A DNA stretch of 64,000 bases from Ephemerocybe angulata (lineage: Eukaryota; Basidiomycota; Agaricomycetes; Agaricales; Psathyrellaceae): contig JAACJK010000171.1 of NCBI GenBank assembly GCA_013368325.1, forward strand, positions 372,001 to 436,000, in the 5' to 3' direction. The notes under the pieces were generated by a model. That model was not told where the DNA came from, did no database searches, and saw only the letters and a list, made by a program, of their open reading frames with translations. The position numbers and the translations under genes were made by a program. This document shows, piece after piece, positions 10,576 to 22,460 of this stretch (positions within the stretch are counted from its first letter, which is position 1; each line of letters opens with the position of its first letter).

Positions 10576-12421
10576 ATGTCGGACCAGCAACCTTTGCCTC
10601 CCACTCCAGCACCCGCCCTGGATCTGAAGAACATCCAAGGAGATATTCTGTAAGTATCTCACAAACTCCAAGAGTGTATTCAGATACTTACCATTGGCCA
10701 CCACCAGCTCGGGCTTGCCTAAGAAGACAGAGACATTCTACTTCTTCGAGATCACCGATGTCACTGGGTTCCGCACGAACCTGCGCGACTTCGTGCCCGT
10801 CATCAAGACTGTCGCCCAGACGTTGAAGGACCGTGAGGCCATTGACAAGCACAAGAAGGAGTCCGGCCACGGCGGACACAAGCCCCCTACCATCCCTCTA
10901 GTCGGAGTCAACATCGCGTTCTCCCATCTTGGCTTCGCGAAGGTATAGTGAATTCCTCTTATAATCACCGTAACATTTGTCTAACATGCATGCAGTTGGG
11001 TATTGACGATACCAAGCTGGTCGATACCGCCTTTTTGTCAGGGCAGCGTCAAGACGCTCAGACCCTCGGCGACAAAGGCACCCTCGACGGCGACAAGTTT
11101 GTCCCAGACTGGGACGCTCCCTTCAAGCAAGACATCCACGGCGTTTTCGTTGTCGCTGGGGACAGCCATGTCACAGTCGACAGGAAGGTTCAACTGATTG
11201 AACAGCGCTTCAAGGTCGGAACCCCGACGGCGTCTATTAGCAAGATTGTCAGCATCGTCGGTGATGTCCGTCCTGGAGATCAAGACGGTCACGAGCAGTA
11301 AGTGTTTCAAGCTAGGGTTTAGTCGAGTTGAATATTTACCATTCCATCTGCATCGTAGCTTCGGATACCTTGACGGGGTTTCCAACCCGGCCATTATTGG
11401 CTTCGACAAGAACCCGCCCCCTGGACCTGCTCCCGTTCGCCCCGGTGTCCTCCTGCTCGGGCAGGATGGTGATGAGGACAAGGACGGCAGAGATCCTTGG
11501 ATGGCCGACGGCAGCTTCCTTGTATTCCGCCAACTCTTCCAGAACGTCCCCGAGTTCGATGAATTCGTCAACACGAATCGTCTCCAGTTGCCCGGCCTCA
11601 GCGCTAAGGAAGGAGCTGACCTCTTCGGAGCGAGGCTGGTTGGTCGCTGGAAGAGCGGTAAGTCACGCCCTCCAACGAGTTGGCTTCAATAACTAAGATT
11701 TTTGCAGGCGCACCTATTGACTTAACGCCCTTCTTCGACGACCCTGAGCTGGCTGACGATCCTTTGAGGTATGCTTCCACACGAGGGTATGCAAGTATGG
11801 GCGCTCACCTGAGACCAGGAACAACAACTTCCACTTTACTGCTGAGCGGGACTTTCAAAAGCTCTGCCCCTTCGCAGCCCACATCAGAAAGACCCTTCCC
11901 CGTGCGGATTTGGAGGACCTCGGATTCTCGATTGAGAACAGGAGGATTGCGCGTCGTGGAATCCAGTTCGGTCCTGAGCTCACTCGTGCTGAGAAGCAAC
12001 AGAAGAAGACCCTTCTCGGCCGTGGCTTGCTTTTCGTCTCATACCAGAGCAGCATCGTCAATGGGTTCCAGTTCATCCAACAGAGTAAGGAACATAGAAT
12101 CCCCGTCACTGAAAGAGAACGCTGACAATGTTCAAAAGGTTGGGCGAACAACGCGAACTTCCCCTTCGGTGAACAGACCCCGGAGACACCAGGGTGAGCT
12201 GTTACAAATATCCTTTCGGTGCGATACCGTCCTGACGTATCAACAGACTGGATCCCATTATTGGCCAGAGTGGTGATGCTCCCCGTGGGCTGATGAGCGG
12301 TGTTAACCCGAACACCCCTGCAACTACCGTCGACTTGAAAGACGTTTGGGTCATCCCTCGCGGAGGAGAGTACTTCTTCTCGCCGTCTATCAAGGCTCTG
12401 AGGGAAACCATTGCGCTTTAA
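10576..12421 (+). CDS. Dye-decolorizing (DyP-type) heme peroxidase
   Basis: DyP peroxidases (EC 1.11.1.19) use H2O2 to oxidise anthraquinone dyes, phenolics and Mn2+. Eight exons (10576-10649, 10708-10942, 10996-11297, 11359-11657, 11708-11768, 11819-12084, 12139-12193, 12247-12421) total 488 codons. Diagnostic residues are present: GYLDGVSNP (the GxxDG motif, with its distal Asp), CPFAAHIRKTLPR with the proximal heme His, and the distal Arg in ARRGIQFG. No clear signal peptide is seen in MSDQQPLPPTPAPALDL, unlike secreted class members; either the protein is intracellular or export is unconventional. It fits the large fungal class of DyPs. The first codons encode a Pro-rich leader. An alcohol oxidase that could supply peroxide lies 14 kb downstream but is not adjacent. 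Confidence 0.95.
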
Positions 12422-12635
12422 TCCTGTAGCTTTGTGGTCCGAATGTATGTGTACCTTGATACTCGACAGACATTTCTTTCTGTAGTTTGTGCCCCTTGAA
12501 GCTTGAATGTTGTAAAGTAGCAGGGTTCGAGTAATCCAATGTCATTTCTACAAGTACAAGCAGCTGAGTCAAGGCCTGAAGAATTCTCAACTCACAGCGA
12601 ATGACGAAACAAAGTAAAGGAAGGTTGCTGGATGA

Positions 12636-13316
12636 TCAGTATCTGTACCGAGTGGAATAATCTGGAAAAGCAGTCAACCGCCGAGTTACAGTGGAGGTAA
12701 GATTCAAAATACCTTTCGGAGAGACTACGAGACCGCGACCCTTGGATGCGCCTCTGTAGACAGTCTCAATGATATCGATCATCTATGAGGTGTCAGCTAC
12801 AAGAAATTAGAAGAACTGGACGAACCCCACCTCCTGCTTGTTATCCATAGCCCAGTTGCTGAAGTAGAATGTCAGATACATCCTTAGACTGATAAAGGAA
12901 AGAGACATACATCTTGTTGTTGTTACCAGTACCCAGATCGATCATGATATGCTTGTTTCTACGGGATGGGTTTGTTTAGTTGTGAAGAGAGCTTTGAACC
13001 ATGCTGCCTACCGGTAGAAGAACATGACAGTGCAAGGGTCGTACAACTCATACATCTGGAAAAGGGGTTAGAACAATAATCTGCTCCAATTTTTCTGACA
13101 TACCTTGTTGAAATCCGGTACGTCGGTGATATCTACCAAGTACACCACCGCGAAGTTCTGAACCTTCTCCGAAATTCCATACAACGTCTCGTCCATCGTC
13201 ATGCATTGGGGATCCCAATCGTGTCCAAAACGAATGACCACGACCCTGTCTTCTTCAGATTTGATAGCCTCATCGACGTGCCAACCCGATGGTAAATGAG
13301 GAAGAAAGTAGGACAT
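12636..13316 (-). CDS. DIB1: U5 snRNP thioredoxin-like protein Dib1/Dim1 (TXNL4A)
   Basis: Dib1 is an essential component of the U4/U6.U5 tri-snRNP that must leave before spliceosome activation. Six exons (13316-13104, 13055-13012, 12958-12911, 12858-12831, 12782-12713, 12661-12636) yield exactly 142 aa, the length of human TXNL4A and yeast Dib1. The sequence is very conserved: MSYFLPHLPSGWHVDEAI at the start, VVIRFGHDWDPQCM where thioredoxin has its redox site, FFYRNKHIMIDLGTGNNNKI, and the C-terminal DYSTRYRY. Exons of 26 and 28 nt are among the shortest in the window. The gene is head-to-head with FAB1, sharing a 333-bp promoter, and converges on DyP. Confidence 0.96.
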
Positions 13317-13649
13317 GGCGGTAGTGGTAGAAGTTCAAGGATGCAACCAATCTTGGTGAGTGACAAAGGCTGTGTCGTCCCGGACCACGAACCGGCGAGG
13401 GTCCTTGGGCGTATGCACTTTCCTGTGGTACGAAAAGCCTTTTAAGCTCCAATTGAATCCATAGAGGACCTAACCTAGCACTCAGCGAATTAAACCTAGG
13501 CCCTAGCGAAGGGAGATTTGGTGTACATATTGGAATACGGTGACGGCGTGCGGGCCGTGCATTACAGCCGCCGGATCTATACCTATATCTGTACGTAGGA
13601 CCGTCATAGAAAGGCAGATTCTCCATGCTGTCTCGGGCTTTCATGCCCA
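13317..13649. promoter_or_regulatory. Shared divergent promoter of DIB1 and FAB1
   Basis: A 333-bp region separates the two start codons. It contains CTAGG-rich sequence near 13470-13510 but no obvious TATA box. An open frame across it on the minus strand is fortuitous. Confidence 0.4.
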
Positions 13650-16600
13650 ATGGCTAACCACAAACCATTGCCCGCCATTCCAACTCACCATGATTCAGAA
13701 ATGAGTCCAACCACCGCCCTCTTGTCAACAGACTTCCGCAGTCACCGGTCGCGACTTCTCCATGCCGCATTCAGCGAAATCGAGGTTGCAGGAGGTAGGG
13801 AGGGGTGGATAGCGGCCTTTGAAGACGTCTTGGACCAGCTCAGCGCGTGTCTGAGTCAGGGAAACTGGCTGAGAAGTGCCAAGCGGAGGCGAGACGCGAA
13901 ACGGGCGATGAAGGAGCAGGAGGAACGGAGAGACGATGGACAGGATGTTCAGGCCAAACTGTCTGAGAACGCTCCCATAGCGTTCCCAAAGGATCCTGAA
14001 ACACTCGAACATATACGAAGACTCGCTTCGGCCCCATCCCCAGCCAGCTCCGACTCAGATATCGCCCATTTGCTCCTATGTGTTACCCCACACGGCAATG
14101 GCAATGGCCCCTTACCTGCAGAAGACAGTGGCTTTGACATCGTCCCTGCGAATATCGGATGTAGCTTCGCCACGGGGAAGTATATCCTCGACAACGAAGG
14201 AGGAAACATCTTGTTTGGGGCGCGCGGCGCAGAAGGTGCATTTACCAATGACCCTCATCCTCGAGGCACGCTGCTAACGGAGATATAGGCGCTGGTAGAC
14301 TGATAGGCGGGACCTTCACCTTCAAAGGCGTGTCCTCTAAAGAGCAACACCAAACACTTTCTAGGATGCTCCGCTTCGCGATTTACACGCAATTATCCAT
14401 GATTCTGGAGCAGCACTTCCTCAAGGACTCTCACATAGAGCTCAAGATCCCTCGCCCACGACCTATGAAGCCCTCCTTCTCTACGCCGAACAGACAGCCT
14501 GTCATGCAAGGACAACCTCCAGCCCAGAAAGAAAAGCCATCTCTCTTCTCTGGTGTCCTTGGCATGTTTTCCAAGAAACGCGATTCGAGGACCCAGCGCA
14601 GGACGCACGACCTCGCTCGAGTCAACACCATTGACTTGGGTGCCCTCTCCGAGTCCTTCTCTCCATTAGCCGCGAGCCTTGGCGACCGGTTGCGAAGGAT
14701 GTCCATAGTTGGAGAGCGACACACTCCACCGCCTCAACCCAAACCTGTGGACGAGTCCGAGCCGCCCATCGAAGCTGCTGTCAAGCGCATCGAAGCTAAC
14801 AGCTTGTGCCTCTCTACCTCCGCCGGCGTCTCTCTTAGCCCTCCACCGTTAATGAAGTATCTCGCTAAGAAGGAGGAAGAGAACCCAAAACGCCGGCTGA
14901 AAGGCGACGAGAAAGTTGGGATGCGAGCGCTACTGGGATGGGAAGGCAGGGACGCTCGTGGTAAAGGGATGATCGGGATGGCAGGGTTTGTGAGGCAGCA
15001 GGAGATCTCGGTCCTCGTCTCCTCGCATGTGCCCTCGACGCCTCCTTCGTCAGAACCATCGGGGGATTCGGCCACGCCTCCCCCCTCAACCTCACATCTT
15101 CCCTTGCCGACCCTGCGGCTCTGTGGGAAACCTTACTGGAAGACTTATTGCTACTTTTCGTCTGACGACGACAAGTGTCTTGGGGAAGCTTTGATTGGCC
15201 TTATCGACGACTGCAATCTCCCTTGTGAGCAGTCGAGCTGCCAATTCCCCCGAGGCCAGCATCAGTTACGCCTCATACACGATGGTGTCCGAATCAATGT
15301 CCATATCGACCAAGCCGAGGGGGAGGAAGTTTCTCCGGGAATCCAGTGTTGGGAGTCGTGTGCCGTGTGCGATGCTCATACATCGCGGATAGAATTGTCC
15401 GACGGCTCCTGGTGCGTTCATTTCTTACGCGCACGGTGGATGTGCTGACGTCTTTCAAGGCTCCTGTCATTCGCCAAGTTCCTCGAGCTCCTCATATACT
15501 CTCCAATCCTTGCCGACATCAGCCCACCTATCTGCGATCACACCTCCAAAGGCAAAGTCTCGACTGAAGCACGCTTTAATATCCGGCGACATTTCTCCAC
15601 TCAAGCAGGGAGTGTGGTGTTTTCTGCTGTACCTGTCGACGATGTCTTTGAGCTCCGTGCCCCACGTATACAGATACGCTCCGAGCCAGAGGATCTTTCG
15701 AGGTCGGCCACCGAGTCATCTGAGCACTCTCAATATGGACATGCCGGAGATGACGTCGACGAGAAGAATGCTCTGCGAGATGAGATTCGGAGGTGGTGGG
15801 AGGACGTCCTGGCGCATTTCCGCAAGTTGGTATGTACATAGCACTCGCCGTGACCGAGAAGAAAGGTGATACTGACATCTCTACAGGAAGTGGTACTTGG
15901 CGGTGATGAAACCTCCTCCATAATCAGCTCTCCAGAGAAGGAGCTTCCGCGGTTGCCCTCGTCGGAAGAACCGTACGAATCTCTAGACGCTGCCGCGTCA
16001 GCATTCTCTCATAGTACCGACATATCCGCTGCTCCCTCAGACCAGGTTACTGCTCGCTCGACGACCAACGATGGGCCGCAGTCGGAGGAGTACAATCCGA
16101 GCGGATCAGCATCCATCCCGGAGGACGCTGTTCTCGGATCAGCGGAGGTTTCACAGACTCCGGCGCCTTCCCTCCCGCCGAAAGACTCGGATAAAGCAGC
16201 GACAAGAGGTGGTGTTGCATCCCGGGAGGATTCTCTCAAGAGATTGGTAGCGCTGCGGGATTGTCTTCAAGATCGCGTCAATGACCTTCTCGCTCTGCTC
16301 GACAAGACGGATATTTCGACCCTCAACGATGTGCGGAGGTCGTTCCTTGGGTTGGCGCAAGGTACTCGCAAACGTATAGCTGCTTGGCAGAAAAAACATC
16401 TTCGGCCAAAGCAGTTGATATTGGCGGGTGAATTAGATGTCAGGGAGCCTGAGTGGTGGAGTAAAGGGTGCCATCCCGTCCCTGGATCAAACATCATCGT
16501 CCGCGAGCATGACTGGGGAAGCATCATCGCTTTCACATTGAGGTGGGAGCTTCCTCCGTTTCTCGAGTACATGGGCTTGATCAGCTATGCTAATGCTATT

Positions 16601-18707
16601 CATTGTTAGCTCGAAAGACTACCGCGATGAGTTGGTCAACCTGGCATTCCGGCGTACGACCGCACAAGCAACCCCCGTTGAAACTCCATCATTGGCGGGA
16701 CCCCAGTCGTCCTTCTTCTCCGTCGCCAGCGGCTACCGATTCTTTTCGTCGCAGACGGACCTGCCAGACCCCGACTCAAATGACGCAGCCTGGAACTCCG
16801 TAGAGCCTTTCTCCGCTGTGGCCTCCCGTAAAGAGCACATCCGCGACCCGTCGTCGTTGCTTTCTATCCGTGACGTCTTGCGCAAAGGTTCTGTACCTGC
16901 GACAGAGTCTATTGGCACTAGCGGACACCAGACCCCGACCTCCGGTGCCGTATCCACCACCCGGGCCAAGCCTGACATCGGTATCTCAATGCAAAAAGCA
17001 GACGGAGAGGTGGGGGTGGAAGAGAGCACCGAGTCGGTAGAAAAGCTGCTACATGACCTGCACTCACCTGTCGATGCGGAGGCGCCGCCTCCTCAATCTG
17101 CGTTATCGGATAAGGAGTCTACATCAGGACAGGTTTACGGGCATATTCGGAGACCTGCTCCATCTTCGGTCTTGTCTCTCACTGCAGACTCGACGACCAC
17201 GATTGGAAAGAGTGGCGGAACGGTTGTTGCGTCCCCTTCAGGGTCAGTAATTGGACCCGATAACAACCCTCCTGTGCCGCCGAAAGATCCGCCAAAGGTG
17301 CCACCGAAGAACGAGGATGTGCACGAACCTGCCGGTTCGGAAACGATGGCCAGCACTGCATCGACCTTTGCGACTAACATTGCTTCCAGTCTCATGAGGC
17401 TCGTCAGGACACCTGAACCTCCCTCTGCTCCTCCACCACCACCTCCTCGCCGCCACGGTCTGCTCAATACGGATATCGACGCGATCGACGAGCGACCGCA
17501 CATCAAGTATGACTGGACCATCGGGAAGAGAGTCAAGTTCAGCTGCACGGTCTTCTACGCGAAACAGTTTGACTTGCTTCGGAGGCGGTGTGCAATTGAT
17601 GATATCTTTGTCAAGAGCTTGTCAAAGAGTACCAATTGGGCGGCCGAGGGGGGGAAGAGCAAGTCGAACTTTTGGAAGACGAGCGATGATAGATTTATCA
17701 TCAAGACGCTTGTGAACGCGTGGAATGTGGCCGATCTGTGAGTACACCCGCTCTTCCATATGTTGTTGACCTTGCGCTGACCTCCGATTATAGTCAGTTT
17801 TTAATAGACCTCGCGCCGGGGTACTTCAGGTACATGGAGTCGACAGCGAACAAGGCGACTGTACTCGCTAAGTTGCTTGGGTTCTACACGATCGAGGTCA
17901 GGAATCTGGAAACGGGTGCTGTACAGTCCAAGGTCAACCTCCTTGTCATGGAGAACCTCTTCTATGATCAGAACATCAGCAAGACGTTTGATCTGAAGGG
18001 CATCCAAGGTCGCAAAGTTAAGCCCAGTAACACCACAGGAGGGACGACAAAGACGTTCTTTGACGGAGAATGGATAGAAGGTTCGTTGCGCCGTGTTATT
18101 TGTGTACGATCTCTGGACTTCTAACTGACGGCCCTTGATTCAGGCCAGCAGAAGACTCTGATGCTCGTAAGGCCTTATTCGAAGCGGATTATCCAAGAAG
18201 CTATCAGGAACGACGCTGAGTTTCTAGCCAAGAGTAATATCATGGATTATTCGTGAGTCTTGTATTGCTTTAAATTTCGGTTGATGTTCTCCCCGAATTA
18301 AAGCGATCACCTTCAGGCTACTCCTGGGCGTTGACGAGACCAAGAAGGAGATTGCTTGCGGCCTCGTAGATACAATTGGTATGCACCCGCTCGGCATCTT
18401 CCTGCCACGGTCGTATCTGATCCAAGTTCACCAGGGAGTTACACCTTTGCAAAGACAATAGAATACAAGGCGAAGCAAGGCCTCCAATCGGGCAACAAAG
18501 AGGTGACGGTGATGCCTCCAGCTGACTACCAGGAACGTTTCGTCCGGGCTTTAGAGGGATATTTCGTTGCATGTCCCGGTGCGTTTCACTACCATGCTGT
18601 AGGTGGGGCTCGCTAACCCCTTTGCGTCGAATGCAGACAAATGGTCCAAGCCTCTAGATGAATCAAAGATTATAAGCGACCCAGACCTTCTTCCATGCCC
18701 CCTGTGA
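13650..18707 (+). CDS. FAB1: 1-phosphatidylinositol-3-phosphate 5-kinase, Fab1/PIKfyve type without FYVE finger
   Basis: Fab1 phosphorylates PI3P to PI(3,5)P2 on vacuole and endosome membranes. Ten exons (13650-14235, 14289-15411, 15460-15829, 15887-16542, 16610-17737, 17794-18080, 18144-18252, 18317-18378, 18435-18578, 18637-18707) sum to 1511 aa in one frame. Middle: a GAGRLIGGTF block and MLRFAIYTQLSMILEQHFL, matching the Cpn60/TCP1-like region. Then the Cys/His-rich segment CWESCAVCDAHTSRI followed by SWLLSFAKFLELLIYS. C-terminus: a PIPK kinase domain with MENLFYDQNISKTFDLKG, IMDYSLLLGVD (catalytic Asp), GLVDTIGSYTF and PADYQERFVRALEGYF. The long Ser/Pro-rich linker is disordered. No FYVE zinc finger precedes the chaperonin region, as in plant FAB1C/D. 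An unseen upstream exon is unlikely because DIB1 starts 333 bp away. Confidence 0.93.
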
Positions 18708-19207
18708 CGACATTCAGATTCCCTTCATTCACGAGCACCTTCAGGACGGACCTCCTTGTAACCTATAGCATAATAATGGATGTATCAATATTGTACACTA
18801 ACATGTCTTCATGAACAGATGTTCAACCGGTTTCAGCGCCTCAAAGTGGCGGGATAGCCTTGCTATCCCCCCTTCCGAACTTGATAAATCTTGTGCATGG
18901 AACAGCTGGAACAGCAGGGACTCGGAACAGCCTCCTATCAGCCTCTCTTCGGCTGCAAATTTCTTTTGATTAAATGCTCAATTTGATGACATCTGCTCAA
19001 TTTGATGACATCTTATCCGTGCTACACCGCCGGGCGGCCAAGCTTCCGCATGATCGTCGTCCCTTTACGGGTGCAATCCTCACTATTTAAGGACGTCGAT
19101 TCTGCCATCCCTTTTCCCCCTCACAGCCGGTCTGTTCACCAACCCTAGTACGAACCGTCTGGCACGTTCGTCCCCACCTCCTCTTCGTACGAACCCATTT
19201 CATCACT
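18708..19207. other. Intergenic region upstream of the secreted-protein gene
   Basis: It holds a perfect 19-bp tandem duplication (18975-19012), and a TATTTAA element near 19084, about 120 bp before the next start codon. The stretch after it is CT-rich. No gene was seen. Confidence 0.45.
18975..19012. repeat. 19-bp unit repeated twice in tandem
   Basis: The unit tgctcaatttgatgacatc occurs at 18975-18993 and 18994-19012 with no mismatch. It contains a TGATGAC core and sits about 200 bp upstream of the secreted small protein, where a duplicated factor-binding site could act. Confidence 0.8.
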
Positions 19208-20067
19208 ATGCGGTTCTCGAAGATCTTTTCCTTCGTCCTCATTGGGGCAGCCAGCCTTGCCTACGCCCAGCCTATACCCTTATCTGAACAGGAGCTAATC
19301 TTGCGAAATGATGGCGATGTCAGCGTCTTCGAGGGTCGCGAAATTACCCTTGAAGAAATTGGGGCCAGGGACGCTGCATTTGCGGCTGTTTCTGGCGACT
19401 CGCTCGAGGCTCGCGACATATCCGACGAAGAGATATACCGGCTCGCTATGCGTCATCTTCTCAGCAAGCGCGACTTCTCCGACGAGATTGAAGCTCGTGG
19501 TATTGTCTCTGTGGCAAAGATGGTCATCGAAGGTGTTGAAAAGATTGTCAAGCTTATTAAAGGCAAGATCAAGGAGGACAAGGCGGTACATATGATCATG
19601 GCTTATCTTGGGCTCCCTAACTGATTAGATGGAATGTGTAGCATCGTAAAAAGTTTACGATCGATATCATCGACGCAGCGAAGAAGGCGTTCCCTAAGCG
19701 CAACTGGGTCATGTGCCATACAAAACATAAGACCGAGTTCGAAGGCAAGGAGAATGTTGACTGGACCCATACTATCAAGAAGTTCAAGGATTCCTTTGGA
19801 AAATCACTTGTGTATGTCACTTTTGCACATCTATCCTGAGGCTCAATGCTGATGTGGGTCTTATTCTTATATAGCTACCATGTCTATTCGTTCAAGCGCG
19901 GTAAATTTAGGAATAAGGGTGATGGAGGGTGGCTTAACGTAAGAGCGTTTCCTTTCGCCGCAAAAGACAAGTCGCTCATCTACCATTCTGGAATCTAGTG
20001 GGCCTGGAAGGGCAATATGAAGCAATATAAGCAAGGGAAGGACATCGTCATCGAATCCACAGGATAA
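19208..20067 (+). CDS. Secreted small protein with dibasic-type pro-region and C-terminal GDGGW-x-NWA motif
   Basis: Function unknown. Four exons (19208-19585, 19642-19811, 19875-19938, 19999-20067) encode 226 aa. Residues 1-20 are a clear signal peptide ending in SLAYA before QP. An acidic pro-region follows with candidate processing sites: ...EARD (about 71-74), SKRD (about 93-96) and EARG (about 103-106). Next comes a strongly amphipathic Lys/Val/Ile-rich helix, GIVSVAKMVIEGVEKIVKLI. The C-terminal half is Lys-rich with HVYSFKRGKFRNKGDGGW, then LNWAWKGN. The GDGG(Y/W)-x-NWA signature recurs in families of fungal secreted proteins of unknown role (possibly DUF7888-like; I cannot verify). 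If intron 1 is retained, translation stops after 138 aa, giving a short form with the helix but not the C-terminal domain. It may be an effector, defence or self-signalling peptide precursor; this is speculation. Confidence 0.8.
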
Positions 20068-20432
20068 TCGATAACCTCAGAAGCCTCGACACATATGTAA
20101 CGCGTGTACTTACAGTATGTATGTAGTCCGAGTGCTCTCAATATTCAAATAATTCAAAGTTTCCAGAGAATTATACCACCATCTCGTGGCTTAAGTCTGC
20201 TTTAGGCTCCTGCAGGTATTTTACGAGACGCTGTCCTTCACTCTGGCTTACACTCACATCGACCCAGATCACTGAAGTACTAGCTCAGATAAAGGGGCAT
20301 ATATATTGTATGTATTCGACGCGTTATTTGGTTCAAGGCTCCAAACCAAACAGGAGTCAAATGGATTCGCGTCGCGTCGCTTCTTTCAGCTTAACCTTGT
20401 TCACAACTACCACCACCAGTTATTCTCATCCA
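20068..20432. other. Intergenic spacer
   Basis: 365 bp between the secreted protein and the cyclin gene. It holds the terminator of the first and the promoter of the second, with an AT-rich stretch near 20100-20170. Nothing else was recognised. Confidence 0.4.
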
Positions 20433-22460
20433 TGGCAGATTTTGAAGCATGTATGCGCCTCGTATTGTCTGTCCTAGGTATAAAGCTAAAGTTATCTAGT
20501 TAACGAGGATGGGTATCACACCCAGGACACGTTATCGTCCTCGCCGCCGACGTGCCTTTGCTGCCCTTCAGATGGGCCAGAGGTCCCCATTTCAAGCAGC
20601 CCAGGCCATAATCCTTCCGACCCATCTCCTGTATACTCGTATGAGTGTGCATATTCTTTGTCGGACACTGATTCGAACACTACGGCACGGCCGCTGCCCA
20701 GGCCTTTCGCCCATGACCTCTCGGAGCGACTCCTGTTCGTCGCCTCAGAGAGACATGGCAGTTCCCAAGGCTCCATGTCCAATACTTCGTCTGAAACGAA
20801 GGTTATAGGAGCGTGTGCTGTCACTCCTGAACAATCCTATAGAATTCTCAAGCGACCGTCGTCTGGTGATGGTTCATTCGGATTGACCAAGTACCGGAAA
20901 CTAGTTGTTGGTCTTTTCTTCCGTTTCGCTTTTATTTCTCAAACATTTCCTTGATAGCAGCCTCAGACAGCACCTGCAACGCCTGTTCCTGTGAAAAGGT
21001 GGGGCAATGCGGTGCCTTCAATTGCGCCGCCGGATTGCTACGTCCCTCGGTTGCCTCTGGCTCCAGACACGGCAGCAAAGATTCGGCTTGGAAGATATCT
21101 GGAACGAGAAGGGAGAGAGCGTGTTCGCGATGGGCTTATCCAGGATCCCAAGTACAACTACACGGACTCTGGCTGGGACGCTGACGGAGAAGGGTCTTCA
21201 GACTTCGAAACTCCTAACCTGAACACTTTTCTCGATTGGGAGAGGCTCATCGGCATTCGTGTCGAAATCAGGAATGAAGTGATTGACTGGCTGACGACTG
21301 TAAATTTCTTCTATCCAACGTCTAGGCCTTGTACTGACTCTCACACAGGTTCTACCCAGGCATGCTTCCGGTCGCTACACTGAACATAATCTTGATCCTG
21401 GATCTGGCGACTACTCTGCGAACTCGTCTTTCTCCTCGACTTCTTCTACGACGAGCTGCGAGGTCTCCAATTTGTACGATCAGCTGGTCTCTTGTCCGAA
21501 GACTCGCTTCCATGCTGTATGGATGTTCTTGCGCTATTTCTGGACCGTCGCGGAGGTCTCGGAAATGAGCAGCCTCAAGCACCTGGGCTCGGCTGATAAT
21601 GATTCTACCGACGAGTTCGACCCTGAGATCTGGGACAAAGTGGTCGCGTGTCTGGCTCTGAGCGTCAAGGTCTGCTTCGCTGGATAAGATACGAGCTTGG
21701 GACTTACTCTCTATTCGCAGCTGCATCGAGATTTTCTGGTACCCTTGTATCCTGTCCAGTCTCACGAGTTTATCTCTCTGGCGCCTCACGACATCTCGTA
21801 TAAGGAACTTGAGGCAAACTTTCTTCGATTTTTTTCGTTCACGAACTTATCTAACATGCTATCCGGTGCTACTCTAAAAGGCGGCTCAACGCGATGTTTT
21901 GAAGGCGCTCGACTTCTCTCTAGGCGACAGCCCTCAAGCCATCTTGGACGAACTCTGGATTGCTCTGCCCTCACTCCGTCAGGCTCTCAACTTCGATGGA
22001 GGCTGGAACGCTGTACAAAAAGAAGTTTGGTTTAGATTGTTCGACATTATCTATGGTATGGCGTTCTTTGAGGTTCTCGCAGCGTTCATCGCTAACACGC
22101 AAGAACCGAAGCTCCTGACGTGCTGCAATACGCTCAATCGCGCTTGGTTGGCGTTGCGTTGATCGATTCGTTGGTCCCATGTCTCGCTTCTCGCTATGAA
22201 TACGAAGCAGTCTGGCACGTCAAGGCCATTCGTCGTGCCCGGGACCAAAGAGCGGAGATGAATGCCAAGGCAAGGTTCAGGAAGCGAGCAGTTGAGGATG
22301 CCGAAGGGATAATTTCCGACATCCAAGCCGTTGTGGGCATTACCGACGTACGTTTCGCAATTCGACCCAGAAGCTTCGGCTGAAACCTGTCTGTTTATAG
22401 GAACAGCTGACCGAATGTCGTGCATGGTGGGATGAGGCTGTTTCAGCAGGTGGAGCATAG
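20433..22460 (+). CDS. Divergent cyclin-like protein
   Basis: Eight exons (20433-20451, 20500-20903, 20961-21299, 21349-21669, 21721-21813, 21881-22055, 22112-22347, 22401-22460) give 548 aa in frame. The first 140 residues are Ser/Pro-rich and disordered. Then comes a cyclin box: LDWERLIGIRVEIRNEVIDWL (about 225-245, the helix-1 region), TRFHAVWMFLRYFW and VVACLALSVKLHRDF, where cyclins carry the conserved Lys that contacts the CDK. The second part, ISYKELEAAQRDVLKALDF, matches the start of cyclin helix 5. A Ser-rich insert interrupts the box after helix 1. The closest type cannot be named with certainty; B-type or G1-like cyclins are candidates. Exon 1 is only 19 nt. Intron 5 (21814-21880) begins with GC rather than GT. 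Confidence 0.7.
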
